Shown here: in pieces, positions 19,254 to 30,114 of the stretch
Layout of the letters: every line of letters begins with the position of its first letter
Numbering within the stretch: the stretch's first letter is position 1
Assembly (NCBI RefSeq): GCF_030817315.1
Contig: NZ_JAUSZF010000001.1
Location: forward strand, 64,501-128,500
Length of the DNA: 64,000 nucleotides
Direction of reading: 5' to 3'
Source of the DNA: Sphingomonas faeni
GTDB taxonomy: Bacteria; Pseudomonadota; Alphaproteobacteria; Sphingomonadales; Sphingomonadaceae
Translations under genes and position numbers: made by a program
The notes under the pieces: model-generated
The model's input: the letters and a program-made list of their open reading frames with translations, nothing else
Told to the model about the DNA's origin: nothing
Database searches by the model: none

Positions 19254-19477
19254 GGGGAAGGACGATATGAGGGCGCGCGGTCAAAGGTGTAGGGCGACCT
19301 CGCGCCTCGTGCTTTCCGTTCTGTTTAACCCCATTGCGCAAGAGCGGACTTACCAGCCCCGCGTACGGCTACAGCATGCCAAGCCCAAGCGATCCTCGGG
19401 GGGAGGCCAAGAAAGACCACCGTTCAGGCCCTCGTTCGCGTCATCTTCAAAGGCCACTCATCCAACCAGAACCAAAA

Positions 19478-19587
19478 GCACCACCCCGGCGAAGGCCGGG
19501 GCCCAATTGGAGAGGCCGCAGTAACGACGCGTAGCCCTACATCATCGCCGTTTCCCAATTGGGCCCCGGCTTCCGCCGGGGTGGTGC
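19478..19587. repeat. Palindromic element, family A
   Basis: Begins GCACCACCCCGGCGAAGG and ends with the inverted copy GGGGTGGTGC. The inner CCCAATTGG/CCCAATTGGG boxes are present; the centre is unrelated to the GIY-YIG gene. Confidence 0.85.
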
Positions 19588-19697
19588 CCTCACGATGTGT
19601 ATCGCCGGGAGGATATCGGTCTAGGTCGTGCGACGAACGGCGCATTGCACTACAGTCATCGCTCCAGCGAAACTGCCCGCCCCCGACACACCAACAA

Positions 19698-20207
19698 TCA
19701 AACCTTAGGCGGACCATTCCGCGGCTTGCCGAACCCGGCGAACAACGTCTCCAGCCCTGCGGTGACCGTGCCGATCACCTTGGCCATTTCAGGCGGCAAG
19801 GGTGGCGCCTCCCCAAACGGCGGTTTCGGCGCAGCCCCCGCATAGGGATTGGCCGCAGGCTCGTCCGACGAAGGCTTCGCGCCAGTCTCAGGAGCTGCCG
19901 ACGTTTCCGGCGTCACCGGCGGTTCAGGCGGGGCAGGGTGCCCAGCACGCCCGGCGGTCTTCGCATCCTGCTTCGTGATCGCAGCCGCAGCCATCATCAA
20001 TCCAGCCGCGACCACCTGCCGCCCGGCCGGCGTCCCCAACTGCCGGGTGACCGCCGCAGCGATCCCGGCAAAAGGCGTCGCGCCATCATGCTTCCGGCCA
20101 TGCTTGCCGCCATCATGCTTGGCGTCATGCTCATGCCCACACCCACCGCTGGCGGCCCGCTCAGCCTCGCGCTCGCGGCGCTTCCGCTCGTCCTTCTTCT
20201 TGCCCAT
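19698..20207 (-). CDS. Hypothetical protein, charged and proline-rich
   Basis: A 169-residue protein of unknown function. It starts with a very basic segment ([17 protein letters not shown]), then a His-rich run ([17 protein letters not shown]), a possible amphipathic helix ([16 protein letters not shown] to [11 protein letters not shown]), and a Pro/Ala/Glu-rich tail. I choose ATG 20207 because GGAG lies 6 bases ahead; a longer frame starts at 20270. The His-rich run might bind metal, but this is a guess. It is divergent from uvrA. Confidence 0.6.
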   Translation of the reverse strand: MGKKKDERKRREREAERAASGGCGHEHDAKHDGGKHGRKHDGATPFAGIAAAVTRQLGTPAGRQVVAAGLMMAAAAITKQDAKTAGRAGHPAPPEPPVTPETSAAPETGAKPSSDEPAANPYAGAAPKPPFGEAPPLPPEMAKVIGTVTAGLETLFAGFGKPRNGPPKV

Positions 20208-20374
20208 GTCACGCTCCAGAACTGTATTGTCTATCCAATACACCATGTAAGTATCGCCGACCCGCGCCACAATGCCCCCTTTCGTTCGGCACCCGCGTTA
20301 CCCATCTCTGCAACCGACCTGACGGCGCCGCACAAGGCTTGCCGCACCCGAACAAATATGGAACACACCGCCTC

Positions 20375-23272
<2,898 letters not shown>

Positions 23273-23340
23273 CTCAAAGAATCTCCTTGTAAGGTCGCAG
23301 GGTGGTATGTCAGCTTCATGCTTAATTGCATGGAGACGAT

Positions 23341-24513
23341 ATGCTTACGCCTTCAATGACCGCTCTTGAGAAGCAGATTGTTAAGGCGCTTTTGGGGAAG
23401 GGGCAGCGCAACCAAGACATTCATGCTTTGATCAATACTGGCCGCGATCCGACCGTAAATTTTGGTCGAATTAGCGATGTAAAAAAACTGGAGATATTGC
23501 CGGCGACTGACGAGCAGATTGAGCGGTTCAGATTGGAGAAATCGCTTATCGATCTGCAGACGGGCTTATCACCATTCGAGAATGAACGTTTAGTTCGGGC
23601 TCGGGAAGCGATGATGCTGGCTATTCAGATATTCAATATGCCGCTTCTTCGTTTCAAGGTTGAGGTATTTGCGGTCCTATCAAACATAGCTTGGACGTAT
23701 TTGCTTCACGAATTTTATATTCGCCAAGGCCGTGTCATTACCCATAAAGATGGAAGCTCATTCCTTCTTGGCCAGATGATAAAAAGGCAGGATGTTCCGA
23801 TCACCGCTGGATCGGTTAAAAACCTTCAAGCAATGAAGGTAATTAGGGACGCGGTTGAGCATAAAACCCTCTCAGCGATCGGCGAGACATTTTACGCAAT
23901 ATTTCAGGCCAACTGCCTGAATTTCGAAAAGTCATTATGCGAACTGTTCGGGGAGCGTGTTTCGCTGGGTAAAGATTTATCCTATGCAATCCAGATTTCT
24001 AAAATGTCGATAGATCAGGCGGCGATGCTTCAAAAGGCTGAGGTTGCAGGACCAATTCAATCGATTGATGCGCAATTAAGTAAAATGTTTACCGATGATG
24101 AAATGTCTGACCCAGATTTCAAATTCAAGGTTAGCTACTCATTGGAGAAGGCGTCGAAGGGCGATGCTCATTTCACGTTTTCCAATAAGCTGGGAGACGG
24201 AAATCCTCACAACGTACTAGTTCAGAAGGTTGCAGCGGATGAAAATTGGCCGCTCAGGGCAAGTTTGGTAGTCAAGAAGGTAATGGAGAAGACGGGCAAA
24301 AAATTTAGCTCACATAACCATACCCAGGCGTGGCGGAAATTAGGTGTCCGTCCTAAACCTGGATCGTTAACTCCAAGCGCTACGACACCGAAATTTTGCA
24401 CGTATCATGTTGCGCACAATGACTACACCTATTCGGATGAATGGGTCGACAAGTTGTGTGGTATAGTGACGGATGACATTGAGTTCGGAAAATTAAAGGC
24501 CTTCAAACTCTAA
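23341..24513 (+). CDS. DUF3644 domain protein
   Basis: A 390-residue protein. The segment VRAREAMMLAIQIFNMPLLRFKVEVFAVLSNIAWTYLLHEFY (about residues 85-125) is characteristic of DUF3644. The C-terminal part (KVMEKTGKKFSSHNHTQAWRKLGVRP) looks like a winged-helix or HTH segment. ATG 23341 has GGAG five bases ahead. Base composition is clearly AT-richer than its neighbours, with codons such as AAA, TTT and ATA that are rare nearby, which points to recent transfer. DUF3644 proteins turn up in accessory and defence regions; the biochemical role is unknown. Confidence 0.7.
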   Translation: MLTPSMTALEKQIVKALLGKGQRNQDIHALINTGRDPTVNFGRISDVKKLEILPATDEQIERFRLEKSLIDLQTGLSPFENERLVRAREAMMLAIQIFNMPLLRFKVEVFAVLSNIAWTYLLHEFYIRQGRVITHKDGSSFLLGQMIKRQDVPITAGSVKNLQAMKVIRDAVEHKTLSAIGETFYAIFQANCLNFEKSLCELFGERVSLGKDLSYAIQISKMSIDQAAMLQKAEVAGPIQSIDAQLSKMFTDDEMSDPDFKFKVSYSLEKASKGDAHFTFSNKLGDGNPHNVLVQKVAADENWPLRASLVVKKVMEKTGKKFSSHNHTQAWRKLGVRPKPGSLTPSATTPKFCTYHVAHNDYTYSDEWVDKLCGIVTDDIEFGKLKAFKL

Positions 24514-24583
24514 AGTATTCGGTTTCATTGGCTTTCGTGATGCTCACTTTGAACATCGACCGTAATCAGTTATATTTTGGTGC

Positions 24584-24760
24584 ATGGCAAACCTGACCCC
24601 CATCGCGTCGGAGTTCGCGACTAGCGAGGACGCCGCGCCGTATGACACCTGGTTCCGCGCCAAGGTCGAGCGCGCGATGGCGTCGGACAAACCCAGCATC
24701 CCGCACGATCAAGTGATGGCAATGATGCAGGCTATCATCGACAAACACAAACCACGTTGA
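24584..24760 (+). CDS. RelB-like antitoxin (stability determinant)
   Basis: A 58-residue protein found by reading the gap after the DUF3644 gene. Its pattern SEFATSEDAAPYDTWFRAKVE followed by PSIPHDQVMAMMQAII is that of small RelB-type antitoxins that pair with RelE/ParE toxins. GC content returns to the local norm. A frame beginning TTG 24757, overlapping the stop, looks like the first residues of such a toxin but is cut short. No intact toxin partner is present nearby. Confidence 0.65.
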   Translation: MANLTPIASEFATSEDAAPYDTWFRAKVERAMASDKPSIPHDQVMAMMQAIIDKHKPR

Positions 24761-24861
24761 CGCTGCCGCTCGTCTGGACGGATAAAGGGACACGGCGAAT
24801 TCCTTGTCGTGGAGCTTTCCTTTCAGCGAACCTCCACGAGCCGTTCGCCGTTCCGAAGTAG
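24757..24861 (+). pseudogene. Possible stub of a RelE/ParE toxin
   Basis: The frame starts TTG in the TTGA overlap with the antitoxin stop and reads LTLPLVWTDKGTRRI, much like the opening strand of ParE toxins (LPVVWT and similar). After about 15 codons the likeness ends, and the frame closes at 24861 while running into the convergent DUF5615 gene. This suggests the toxin was lost by deletion. The match is short, so confidence is limited. Confidence 0.35.
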
Positions 24862-25146
24862 CATCGCGACCTGATCCCATCTCGCCTCGATCCAAACGAT
24901 CAGTACCCGGTTGCTCGCGTTGCCGCAGCGGAGCCACACCAGAGCGAACCGATCCGGATATCGAAGATAGACAAAATCATCGTCCTTGCTGATCAGCACC
25001 GACCCATCAGCCTCCGCGCGAGCGGCAATGGCCCGATCACTCGCGGCGAGCATCTCGATCTCCGCAACGTGCGTCGCGTCCTCGCCCCGATCGCGCAACC
25101 ACCTGCATAATGCTGGCGGTAACTGCGCATCGACGAGGAATTTCAT
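24823..25146 (-). CDS. DUF5615 PIN-like toxin candidate (second copy)
   Basis: A 107-residue DUF5615 protein: MKFLVDAQLPPALCRWLRDRGEDATHV at the N-terminus with the conserved Asp, DRAIAARAEADGSVLISKDDDF in the middle with the second Asp group, and a basic-hydrophobic tail. The start codon overlaps the stop of the DUF433 gene by four bases (25143-25146). It shares family and gene order with the pair between sucB and lpd, but the sequences differ, so it is not a recent duplicate. Confidence 0.82.
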   Translation of the reverse strand: MKFLVDAQLPPALCRWLRDRGEDATHVAEIEMLAASDRAIAARAEADGSVLISKDDDFVYLRYPDRFALVWLRCGNASNRVLIVWIEARWDQVAMLLRNGERLVEVR

Positions 25147-25376
25147 TCGGCCGCCAGTACCACCGGATGATCGGTCGTCGCGGCCGCATAGCCCAAGGCT
25201 GCCTGTACGTCGGCTTCGCTTAAATACGGAAAGTCGGCAACGATCTCCGCAATACTCGCGCCGCCCGCCAACATTTCGAGAACGTCGGTAACCCGGACAC
25301 GCGTGCCCGTGACAACCGGGCGACCACCACAAACGCCGGGGTCTATCGAGATGCGGGGAAAGCCAGCTAGCGTCAT
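25143..25376 (-). CDS. DUF433 antitoxin-like protein (second copy)
   Basis: A 77-residue DUF433 protein with the signature RISIDPGVCGGRPVVTGTRVRV followed by the HTH-like VLEMLAGGASIAEIVADFPYL. ATG 25376 is chosen because the family pattern starts six residues in; the longer upstream frame is unrelated. It overlaps the DUF5615 gene by four bases, forming a second toxin-antitoxin-like pair in the window. Confidence 0.83.
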   Translation of the reverse strand: MTLAGFPRISIDPGVCGGRPVVTGTRVRVTDVLEMLAGGASIAEIVADFPYLSEADVQAALGYAAATTDHPVVLAAE

Positions 25377-25480
25377 GGCGGGAAGGTGCGGCGGACCGGT
25401 GTCATCGTCAAGCCCACCGGCGGAACACGCAAACGCCGCTGCTCGTTGAACCCGGTGAACCAACAATCGGACGAAACCCC

Positions 25481-25795
25481 ATGACCAAGCCCCAACCGCA
25501 CAAGCCCGCCAAGCCCAAGACGTTCGGCCGCAACGCGCTCTCGATCGGCGCCGCGGCGATAGGGCTGGGCGGGGCGTTGCTCGCGGTGTTCCTGCGCTCG
25601 AAGAGCAACCCCGCCGAGCATGCCGCGCCCGATCTCGCGCTCGACAAGCGTCGCCCAGGTGCGGACGATCGCGCGCCGGAGGCCTTCCGCCCCGATCCCA
25701 CCGCCGTCCCCACCAAGGCCGAGCGCGAGTCGCTCCGCCCCGCCACCGGCCCGGCCCCGTCGTTCGCCGCGGATCGCGGTTCGACGCTCCGCTGA
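25481..25795 (+). CDS. Hypothetical protein with one membrane segment
   Basis: A 104-residue protein with a basic N-terminus (MTKPQPHKPAKPKTFGRN), one membrane helix (about residues 19-38, SIGAAAIGLGGALLAVFL) and a long polar, proline- and charge-rich tail. The layout suggests an inner-membrane protein with the tail on one side. No family is recognised. It is followed by palindromic repeats. Confidence 0.6.
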   Translation: MTKPQPHKPAKPKTFGRNALSIGAAAIGLGGALLAVFLRSKSNPAEHAAPDLALDKRRPGADDRAPEAFRPDPTAVPTKAERESLRPATGPAPSFAADRGSTLR

Positions 25796-25808
25796 GGCGC
25801 CTTCCTGA

Positions 25809-25925
25809 TCCTCCCCCCGCAAGGGGGAGGTGGCTGGCCCTCGCCAGACGGAGGGGGAGGGGGCGATCACCCCTGTTTGCGTGTCCTCCTCCTCCGTCGC
25901 CCACGGTGCCACCTCCCCCTGGCGG
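25809..25925. repeat. Palindromic element, family F
   Basis: Arms CCTCCCCCCGCAAGGGGGAG and the inverted CACCTCCCCCTGGCGGG flank a centre with GGAGGGGGAGG boxes. A second full copy is at 62806-62930 and a half-copy near 48189-48225. Confidence 0.75.
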
Positions 25926-25980
25926 GCGAGGACAAGAAGAGCCCGGCACACCCGGGTCACCCACGCACGCCTTCCCCTTC

Positions 25981-26062
25981 CGTCATCCTGACGAAAGTCA
26001 GGACCCAGAGCCAAAAGCGCCATACCCCGTAACCCTGGGTCCTGACGTGCGTCAGGATGACG
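25981..26062. repeat. Palindromic element, family B
   Basis: Same 80-bp element as at 9705-9785, with one altered stem base pair region (GACGTGCGTC). The 25796-26160 gap holds only this, the family F palindrome and about 100 bases without recognisable features. Confidence 0.85.
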
Positions 26063-26160
26063 AGGGTGGGGCGTCAGGACGAGGGCACCCCCCGAAACCG
26101 CTGTCCTACACACCCCGATCCGGCATACCTGATCGGTCCTCTCCGTAACGAGGATCGATC

Positions 26161-26400
26161 ATGGCGAACGCATCCACCCCGGCCGCCCCGCACCCATGCG
26201 TCGCAACGCGTGCCGCGCCCATGCCCCGGCCGCGCTACGAACCCCCGATCCCCGATCATCTCCCCAACGCGGTCCGCCACGTCATGGCCTGGCAAGCGCA
26301 TGTCGACGCCGGCCGGATCGGCACCCGCATCCCCGTCTCGCCCGAGATCGCCGCCAACCGCGACCGCTGGACCGCGCTCGCCCGGAGCATGCGCAAGTGA
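26161..26400 (+). CDS. Hypothetical protein, 79 residues
   Basis: A small protein with a Pro/Ala-rich N-terminus and a conserved-looking core (YEPPIPDHLPNAVRHVMAWQAHVDAGRIGTRIPVSPEIAANRDRW is at about residues 27-71). GAGG sits 7 bases before the ATG. The stop overlaps the start of the next gene (GTGA), so the two are probably coupled. No family is recognised. Confidence 0.6.
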   Translation: MANASTPAAPHPCVATRAAPMPRPRYEPPIPDHLPNAVRHVMAWQAHVDAGRIGTRIPVSPEIAANRDRWTALARSMRK

Positions 26401-27890
26401 CCGCCCTCCCGCCGGAATCGATGATCGACCCCCAACCCCAGCACACGCTGGAATCCGCGCCGGAGGCCACGACCGACCACGTCTCGCCCCAGCCCGCCGA
26501 TCCCACCAACCAGCCCCACACCGAAAACGCGCCCTACGCCCCCGCAACCCCCGCCCGCTACACGCAGCGCAGCGACGGCTGGACCCCGGATCGCCAGCGC
26601 GCCTTCCTCGAACGCATCGCGGAGGGCGCCACCGTCGACGAGGCAAGCGCCAGCGTCGGCCTCTCGCCCGCCGCCGCCTACTCCCTACGCCGCCGCGCGT
26701 CGGGGGCGGCATTCGCGCTCGGCTGGGACGCCGCCAAGCTGGTCGCGCGGCCGATCGTCGCCGAAACCCTGTTTCTCCGCGCGATCGCCGGCCAGACCGA
26801 GCGCGTCACGCGTCCCGACGGCGAAGTGATCGAGCGCCACCGCTACGACAACCGCCTCGCCATGTCCTTGCTCAACCGGCTCGATCGCCATGCCGACGCC
26901 TCCGAGACGGCCAACGCCGCCACCCGCATGGTCGCCGCCGAATTCGACGCCTTTCTCGACATCATCGCGCTGGACGCCGGTCCCGCCCGCGCCGGCCTGT
27001 TCCTCGGCGAGCGTCTCGAAGCAGACACGGCAGGGGAGGCGGCGATGGCGCCGATCCTCACGCTCGCCCGCGCGGACCGCTGGTTGCGCAGCGCCGCGGG
27101 CGTCGCGTCGGGGATCATGGTCGCCGATCTCGATCCCGCCGCCCGCGCCGACTGGACCGCCGATCAATGGTCCCGCGCCGAAGCCGCCGGCCTCCTCCGC
27201 CTCGCCCCCGAACCCGTGCGCGCACCCGCGCCCTCTGCCAAACCCGCTCCCGCCGAAACCACGCCAGCGTCTATACTTCCTATACTTCACTCGGTTCGCC
27301 ACGACGGTCGCGTCGGGGACAGCCCGGTCTGGTACGATCCGATCGCCGAAGGCTGGCGCACCAGTTTCCCGCCGTCACAGCCCTTTTTCGGTACCGAATA
27401 TGGCGACTTCGGCGATGAGGAGTATCACCGCGAATGCTCGGACGACGAGGCGATCATCCTCGACGTGCCCCATGACCGAGAGATCGCCGAACGCGCGGCT
27501 GTCGAAGGCGCGGACCGCGACACGTGGTTCGTCGGCTATGCGGTCGACGGCGGCCTGGTCGACGAGGCCGGTGCCGAGGCCGCGGGCGCCACGGACAAGG
27601 CCCGCCTCGTCGCACTCGCCTGGAGGTTCGATCCGCATCGTCCGCCCACGCTCGGACCCAAGCCGGCAACCGCATCCACGTCCGGGCCTGCGCCTCGTCC
27701 GCCCGCAACCGGCCTGTGTGTCCAACCCCCGATCGGCCCCGTCCAGTCGCAGCCCACGGACGTTCCGTCGTCGACGCTCGCGTGTCCTGCACCCAAATCC
27801 AGCATCGGGCGTTCTCCCGCCGTCAGACTTTTAATCGACGGGAACCCGCATGAGCATCTTCAGCAAGATCAAGTCCGCTATCTTTGGTGA
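26397..27890 (+). CDS. HTH-containing protein of unknown function
   Basis: The frame runs 497 codons from GTG 26397, which overlaps the previous stop. Residues about 60-105 (WTPDRQRAFLERIAEGATVDEASASVG...) look like a helix-turn-helix of the kind found in terminase-small or resolvase-like proteins. A second region with VWYDPIAEGWRTSFPP and FGTEYGDFGDEEYHRECSDDEA follows. The last roughly 80 residues are low-complexity and Pro/Thr-rich, and the end overlaps the DUF3597 gene by 41 bases, which is unusual. The true C-terminus may lie earlier, with a frameshift upstream of the tail. ATG 26421 is an alternative start. Confidence 0.55.
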   Translation: MTALPPESMIDPQPQHTLESAPEATTDHVSPQPADPTNQPHTENAPYAPATPARYTQRSDGWTPDRQRAFLERIAEGATVDEASASVGLSPAAAYSLRRRASGAAFALGWDAAKLVARPIVAETLFLRAIAGQTERVTRPDGEVIERHRYDNRLAMSLLNRLDRHADASETANAATRMVAAEFDAFLDIIALDAGPARAGLFLGERLEADTAGEAAMAPILTLARADRWLRSAAGVASGIMVADLDPAARADWTADQWSRAEAAGLLRLAPEPVRAPAPSAKPAPAETTPASILPILHSVRHDGRVGDSPVWYDPIAEGWRTSFPPSQPFFGTEYGDFGDEEYHRECSDDEAIILDVPHDREIAERAAVEGADRDTWFVGYAVDGGLVDEAGAEAAGATDKARLVALAWRFDPHRPPTLGPKPATASTSGPAPRPPATGLCVQPPIGPVQSQPTDVPSSTLACPAPKSSIGRSPAVRLLIDGNPHEHLQQDQVRYLW

Positions 27891-28290
27891 GAAGGGCCCG
27901 CTGGGCAGCGGCCATTTCGGCACGCCCAAGCCCGCCGCACCCGCGCCCCAGACGACTGCTGCTCAGCCCCAGGCTACACCGACTCCGCAAGCCGCGCCGG
28001 CCGCCACGCCGGTGACCGCGCCCGCACCGCAGTCGGTCGACGTCGAGGCCGTCCTGTCGGGCATCGCCTCGCGCAAGAATTCCGATCTCAACTGGCGGTC
28101 GTCGATCGTCGACCTGATGAAGCTGCTCGACCTCGATTCGAGCCTCGACAACCGCAAGGAACTCGCCACCGAGCTCGGTTACACCGGCGCGAAGGACGGC
28201 AGTGCGGAGATGAACATCTGGCTGCACAAGGCCGTGATGCGCGAGCTGGCGAAGAACGGCGGCACCGTACCGGCCGGTCTCAAGGACTGA
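27850..28290 (+). CDS. DUF3597 domain protein
   Basis: A 146-residue protein. After the N-terminal MSIFSKIKSAIFG comes a Pro/Ala/Thr-rich linker (about residues 27-60), then the DUF3597 domain (VEAVLSGIASRKNSDLNWRSSIVDLMKLLDLDSSLDNRKELATELGY spans about 64-110) with its helical bundle and the final MNIWLHKAVMRELAKNGG. The family is widespread in proteobacteria and has no settled function. GACGGGAA ahead of the ATG is a fair ribosome site. Confidence 0.85.
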   Translation: MSIFSKIKSAIFGEKGPLGSGHFGTPKPAAPAPQTTAAQPQATPTPQAAPAATPVTAPAPQSVDVEAVLSGIASRKNSDLNWRSSIVDLMKLLDLDSSLDNRKELATELGYTGAKDGSAEMNIWLHKAVMRELAKNGGTVPAGLKD

Positions 28291-28365
28291 CGTGACCCGG
28301 CGTCGGCAACCAAACACCGGCGCCGATCATTACGTTTCAGTATCAACCGACTGAAAGGACACGAA

Positions 28366-28779
28366 ATGCGCGTTGCGATGCTGGGCCTGATGGCCGCCTC
28401 CACCCTTGTCGCCGGCTGCGTCGGCGGCGGAGGCAACCGCTACGGCGTCGACCCGCGCTATCGCTCCTACGATTACAACCGGCCGGACCCTGCCTATGGC
28501 AGCTACGACGCCGGCCGCTATTACCGCGACGACCGCCGCTACCGTGAGCGCCGCCTGTCGCGTAACGACCGCGTCTACCGCGGCAATGACGGTCGCTATT
28601 ACTGCCGCCGCAACGACGGCACCACGGGGCTGATCGTCGGCGGAGTTGCGGGCGGCGTGCTCGGCAACGTCATCGCCCCGGGCGGTTCGGGTCTGCTCGG
28701 CTCCCTCCTCGGTGCGGCCGGCGGTGCGCTCGCAGGGCGTGCCGTCGATCGCTCGAGCAACGATGCCCGCTGCCGTTAA
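28366..28779 (+). CDS. Glycine-zipper outer-membrane lipoprotein
   Basis: A 137-residue exported protein. The signal peptide ends in the lipobox LVAGC (Cys18), followed by a Tyr/Arg/Asp-rich stretch and a C-terminal glycine zipper (GLIVGGVAGGVLGNVIAPGG...) as in 17-kDa antigen/glycine-zipper 2TM proteins, which span or associate with the outer membrane. A clear hairpin terminator follows at 28786. Confidence 0.8.
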   Translation: MRVAMLGLMAASTLVAGCVGGGGNRYGVDPRYRSYDYNRPDPAYGSYDAGRYYRDDRRYRERRLSRNDRVYRGNDGRYYCRRNDGTTGLIVGGVAGGVLGNVIAPGGSGLLGSLLGAAGGALAGRAVDRSSNDARCR

Positions 28780-28785
28780 ATACCT

Positions 28786-28819
28786 CGACCGGCGTCGAAA
28801 TATCGGCGCCGGTCGTTTT
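28786..28819 (+). terminator. Intrinsic terminator
   Basis: CGACCGGCG (28786-28794) pairs with CGCCGGTCG (28807-28815) and is followed by TTTTA. It ends the glycine-zipper gene transcript. Confidence 0.7.
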
Positions 28820-29056
28820 AGATAATCCCTGGTCCGGGCGGCGCGGACCAAAATATTATCGGCGCAAATCGGTGTAATTCTCGACCCGATGTGGTCGCAA
28901 GATTTGCAATTCCAGCCGTCTTGGCCTATCTAGAATCTGCTACAGTCGCACATCGACGGTTCTTGGCGCTTTGCGGCACCTTTCTCCTTCTTTCCCTGCT
29001 CCGCGGCACGCGGTCGCCCGGCTCTCGGGCGGTCTATCTTAAGAAGGAGCCATCTC

Positions 29057-29269
29057 ATGGCTATCACCGGAACCGTAAAGTTTTTCAACGCCGACAAGGG
29101 CTATGGCTTCATCGCGCCGGACGGCGGCGGCAACGATGCATTCGTGCACATCACCGCGGTTGAGCGCGCCGGCATGCCGACGCTGAACCAGAACCAGCGC
29201 GTCACCTACGAGCTCGAGCCCGACAAGCGTGGCAAGCAGTCGGCCGTGAACCTCCAGCCAGCCGATTGA
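29057..29269 (+). CDS. cspA: Cold-shock protein
   Basis: A 70-residue CSD protein that binds single-stranded RNA and DNA. RNP1 is KGYGFIAP and RNP2 is DAFVHITAV. AAGGAG at 29043-29048 sits 8 bases before the ATG. A leader of more than 150 bases lies between the previous terminator and the gene, which is common for cold-shock genes whose long 5' untranslated region controls translation; I could not define a structure in it. Two short hairpins follow the stop (29277-29300 and 29312-29342). Confidence 0.92.
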   Translation: MAITGTVKFFNADKGYGFIAPDGGGNDAFVHITAVERAGMPTLNQNQRVTYELEPDKRGKQSAVNLQPAD

Positions 29270-29374
29270 TCTCGCTGGCGGATTTCGGTCCGCCAACCTG
29301 ATCTCGGTTGCGATGCGGCGGCCATGATGGTCGCCGCATCACCCCTTTGAAATTTTCCGCAGGAGCGCACCAGC

Positions 29375-29605
29375 ATGGCCGATAATCCAGAATTTTACCG
29401 GGCCCGCGCTGATGAAGAGCGTCGCAACGGTGATGCCGCCCTCCTCGACAACGTCCGCGACCGCTGCCGCCGCGCCGAAAAGGCCTGGGACGACATGGCA
29501 TCGCGCGCCGAACGCACGCAAATCCTCCGCGCCGCCCGCGAAGCCGCCCCTCCCGGCGGCGAACGCATGATGATCGGCACCCCCTCGATGGCCCCCGCCG
29601 AATAG
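29375..29605 (+). CDS. Hypothetical protein, 76 residues
   Basis: A hydrophilic helical protein (YRARADEERRNGDAALLDNVRDRCRRAEKAWDDMASRAERT) with a short disordered tail. GCAGGAG precedes the ATG by about 8 bases. Proteins of this pattern appear after csp genes in sphingomonads as far as I recall, but I know no function. Confidence 0.65.
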   Translation: MADNPEFYRARADEERRNGDAALLDNVRDRCRRAEKAWDDMASRAERTQILRAAREAAPPGGERMMIGTPSMAPAE

Positions 29606-29721
29606 GCCTGCCCGTCGAGGTTTGAGTGATTTGAAGGAGGCCCGGGTGCAGCGATGTGCTTGGGTTTCTTGGCGTAATGGGACGGCCAGCGACTCGGTGC
29701 CGCGCGATCGCCGGCAGCGAT

Positions 29722-29958
29722 TTATTTCAACGGCTTACCCGAATCCTCGATAGTGCCGGTAACGCCCGTCGCAAGAGCGCCGGTCTCTCGTTCCGAGGAC
29801 GACAGCTCCGTCGTGCCGGGGACGCGTCCCGATGACGCGGCCACAGCTCAGTCGTTCGCCACGTTGCGCGCCGACAACGCCCGAAGTGCAGCGTGCGCCG
29901 AAATCCCGGCGCCGATGATCAACACCGTGGCAACCGACGTCAGCCAGACACGCTTCAT
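29722..29958 (-). pseudogene. Possible exported protein with internal stop
   Basis: Reading the minus strand from ATG 29958 gives MKRVWLTSVATVLIIGAGIS and a short tail to a TGA at 29848. The same frame then stays open for 41 more codons (AVAASSGRVPGTTELSSSE and on to a TAA at 29722). The N-terminus looks like a membrane anchor or signal peptide, so this may be a small gene broken by one nonsense codon. It could also be chance. Otherwise the 29606-30114 gap shows nothing. Confidence 0.3.
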
Positions 29959-30114
29959 CAACCGAACCGTCTGCACCCGAACGCGCAATCGCTTACTCCG
30001 CCTGCCCATAACGAGCGCCACCAACGCGCGCCGGAGCTGATCAGGCCGAACCGACCACGCAGCGGATTTCGGCCGTCCCACCACAGGACGAAGCCTCACC
30101 CTGGCAACATGGGC

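Noticed and set aside
28891..29163. 90-residue plus-strand frame overlapping cspA
   Set aside because: It overlaps the cold-shock gene in another frame and its first part covers the leader region; cspA explains the sequence.
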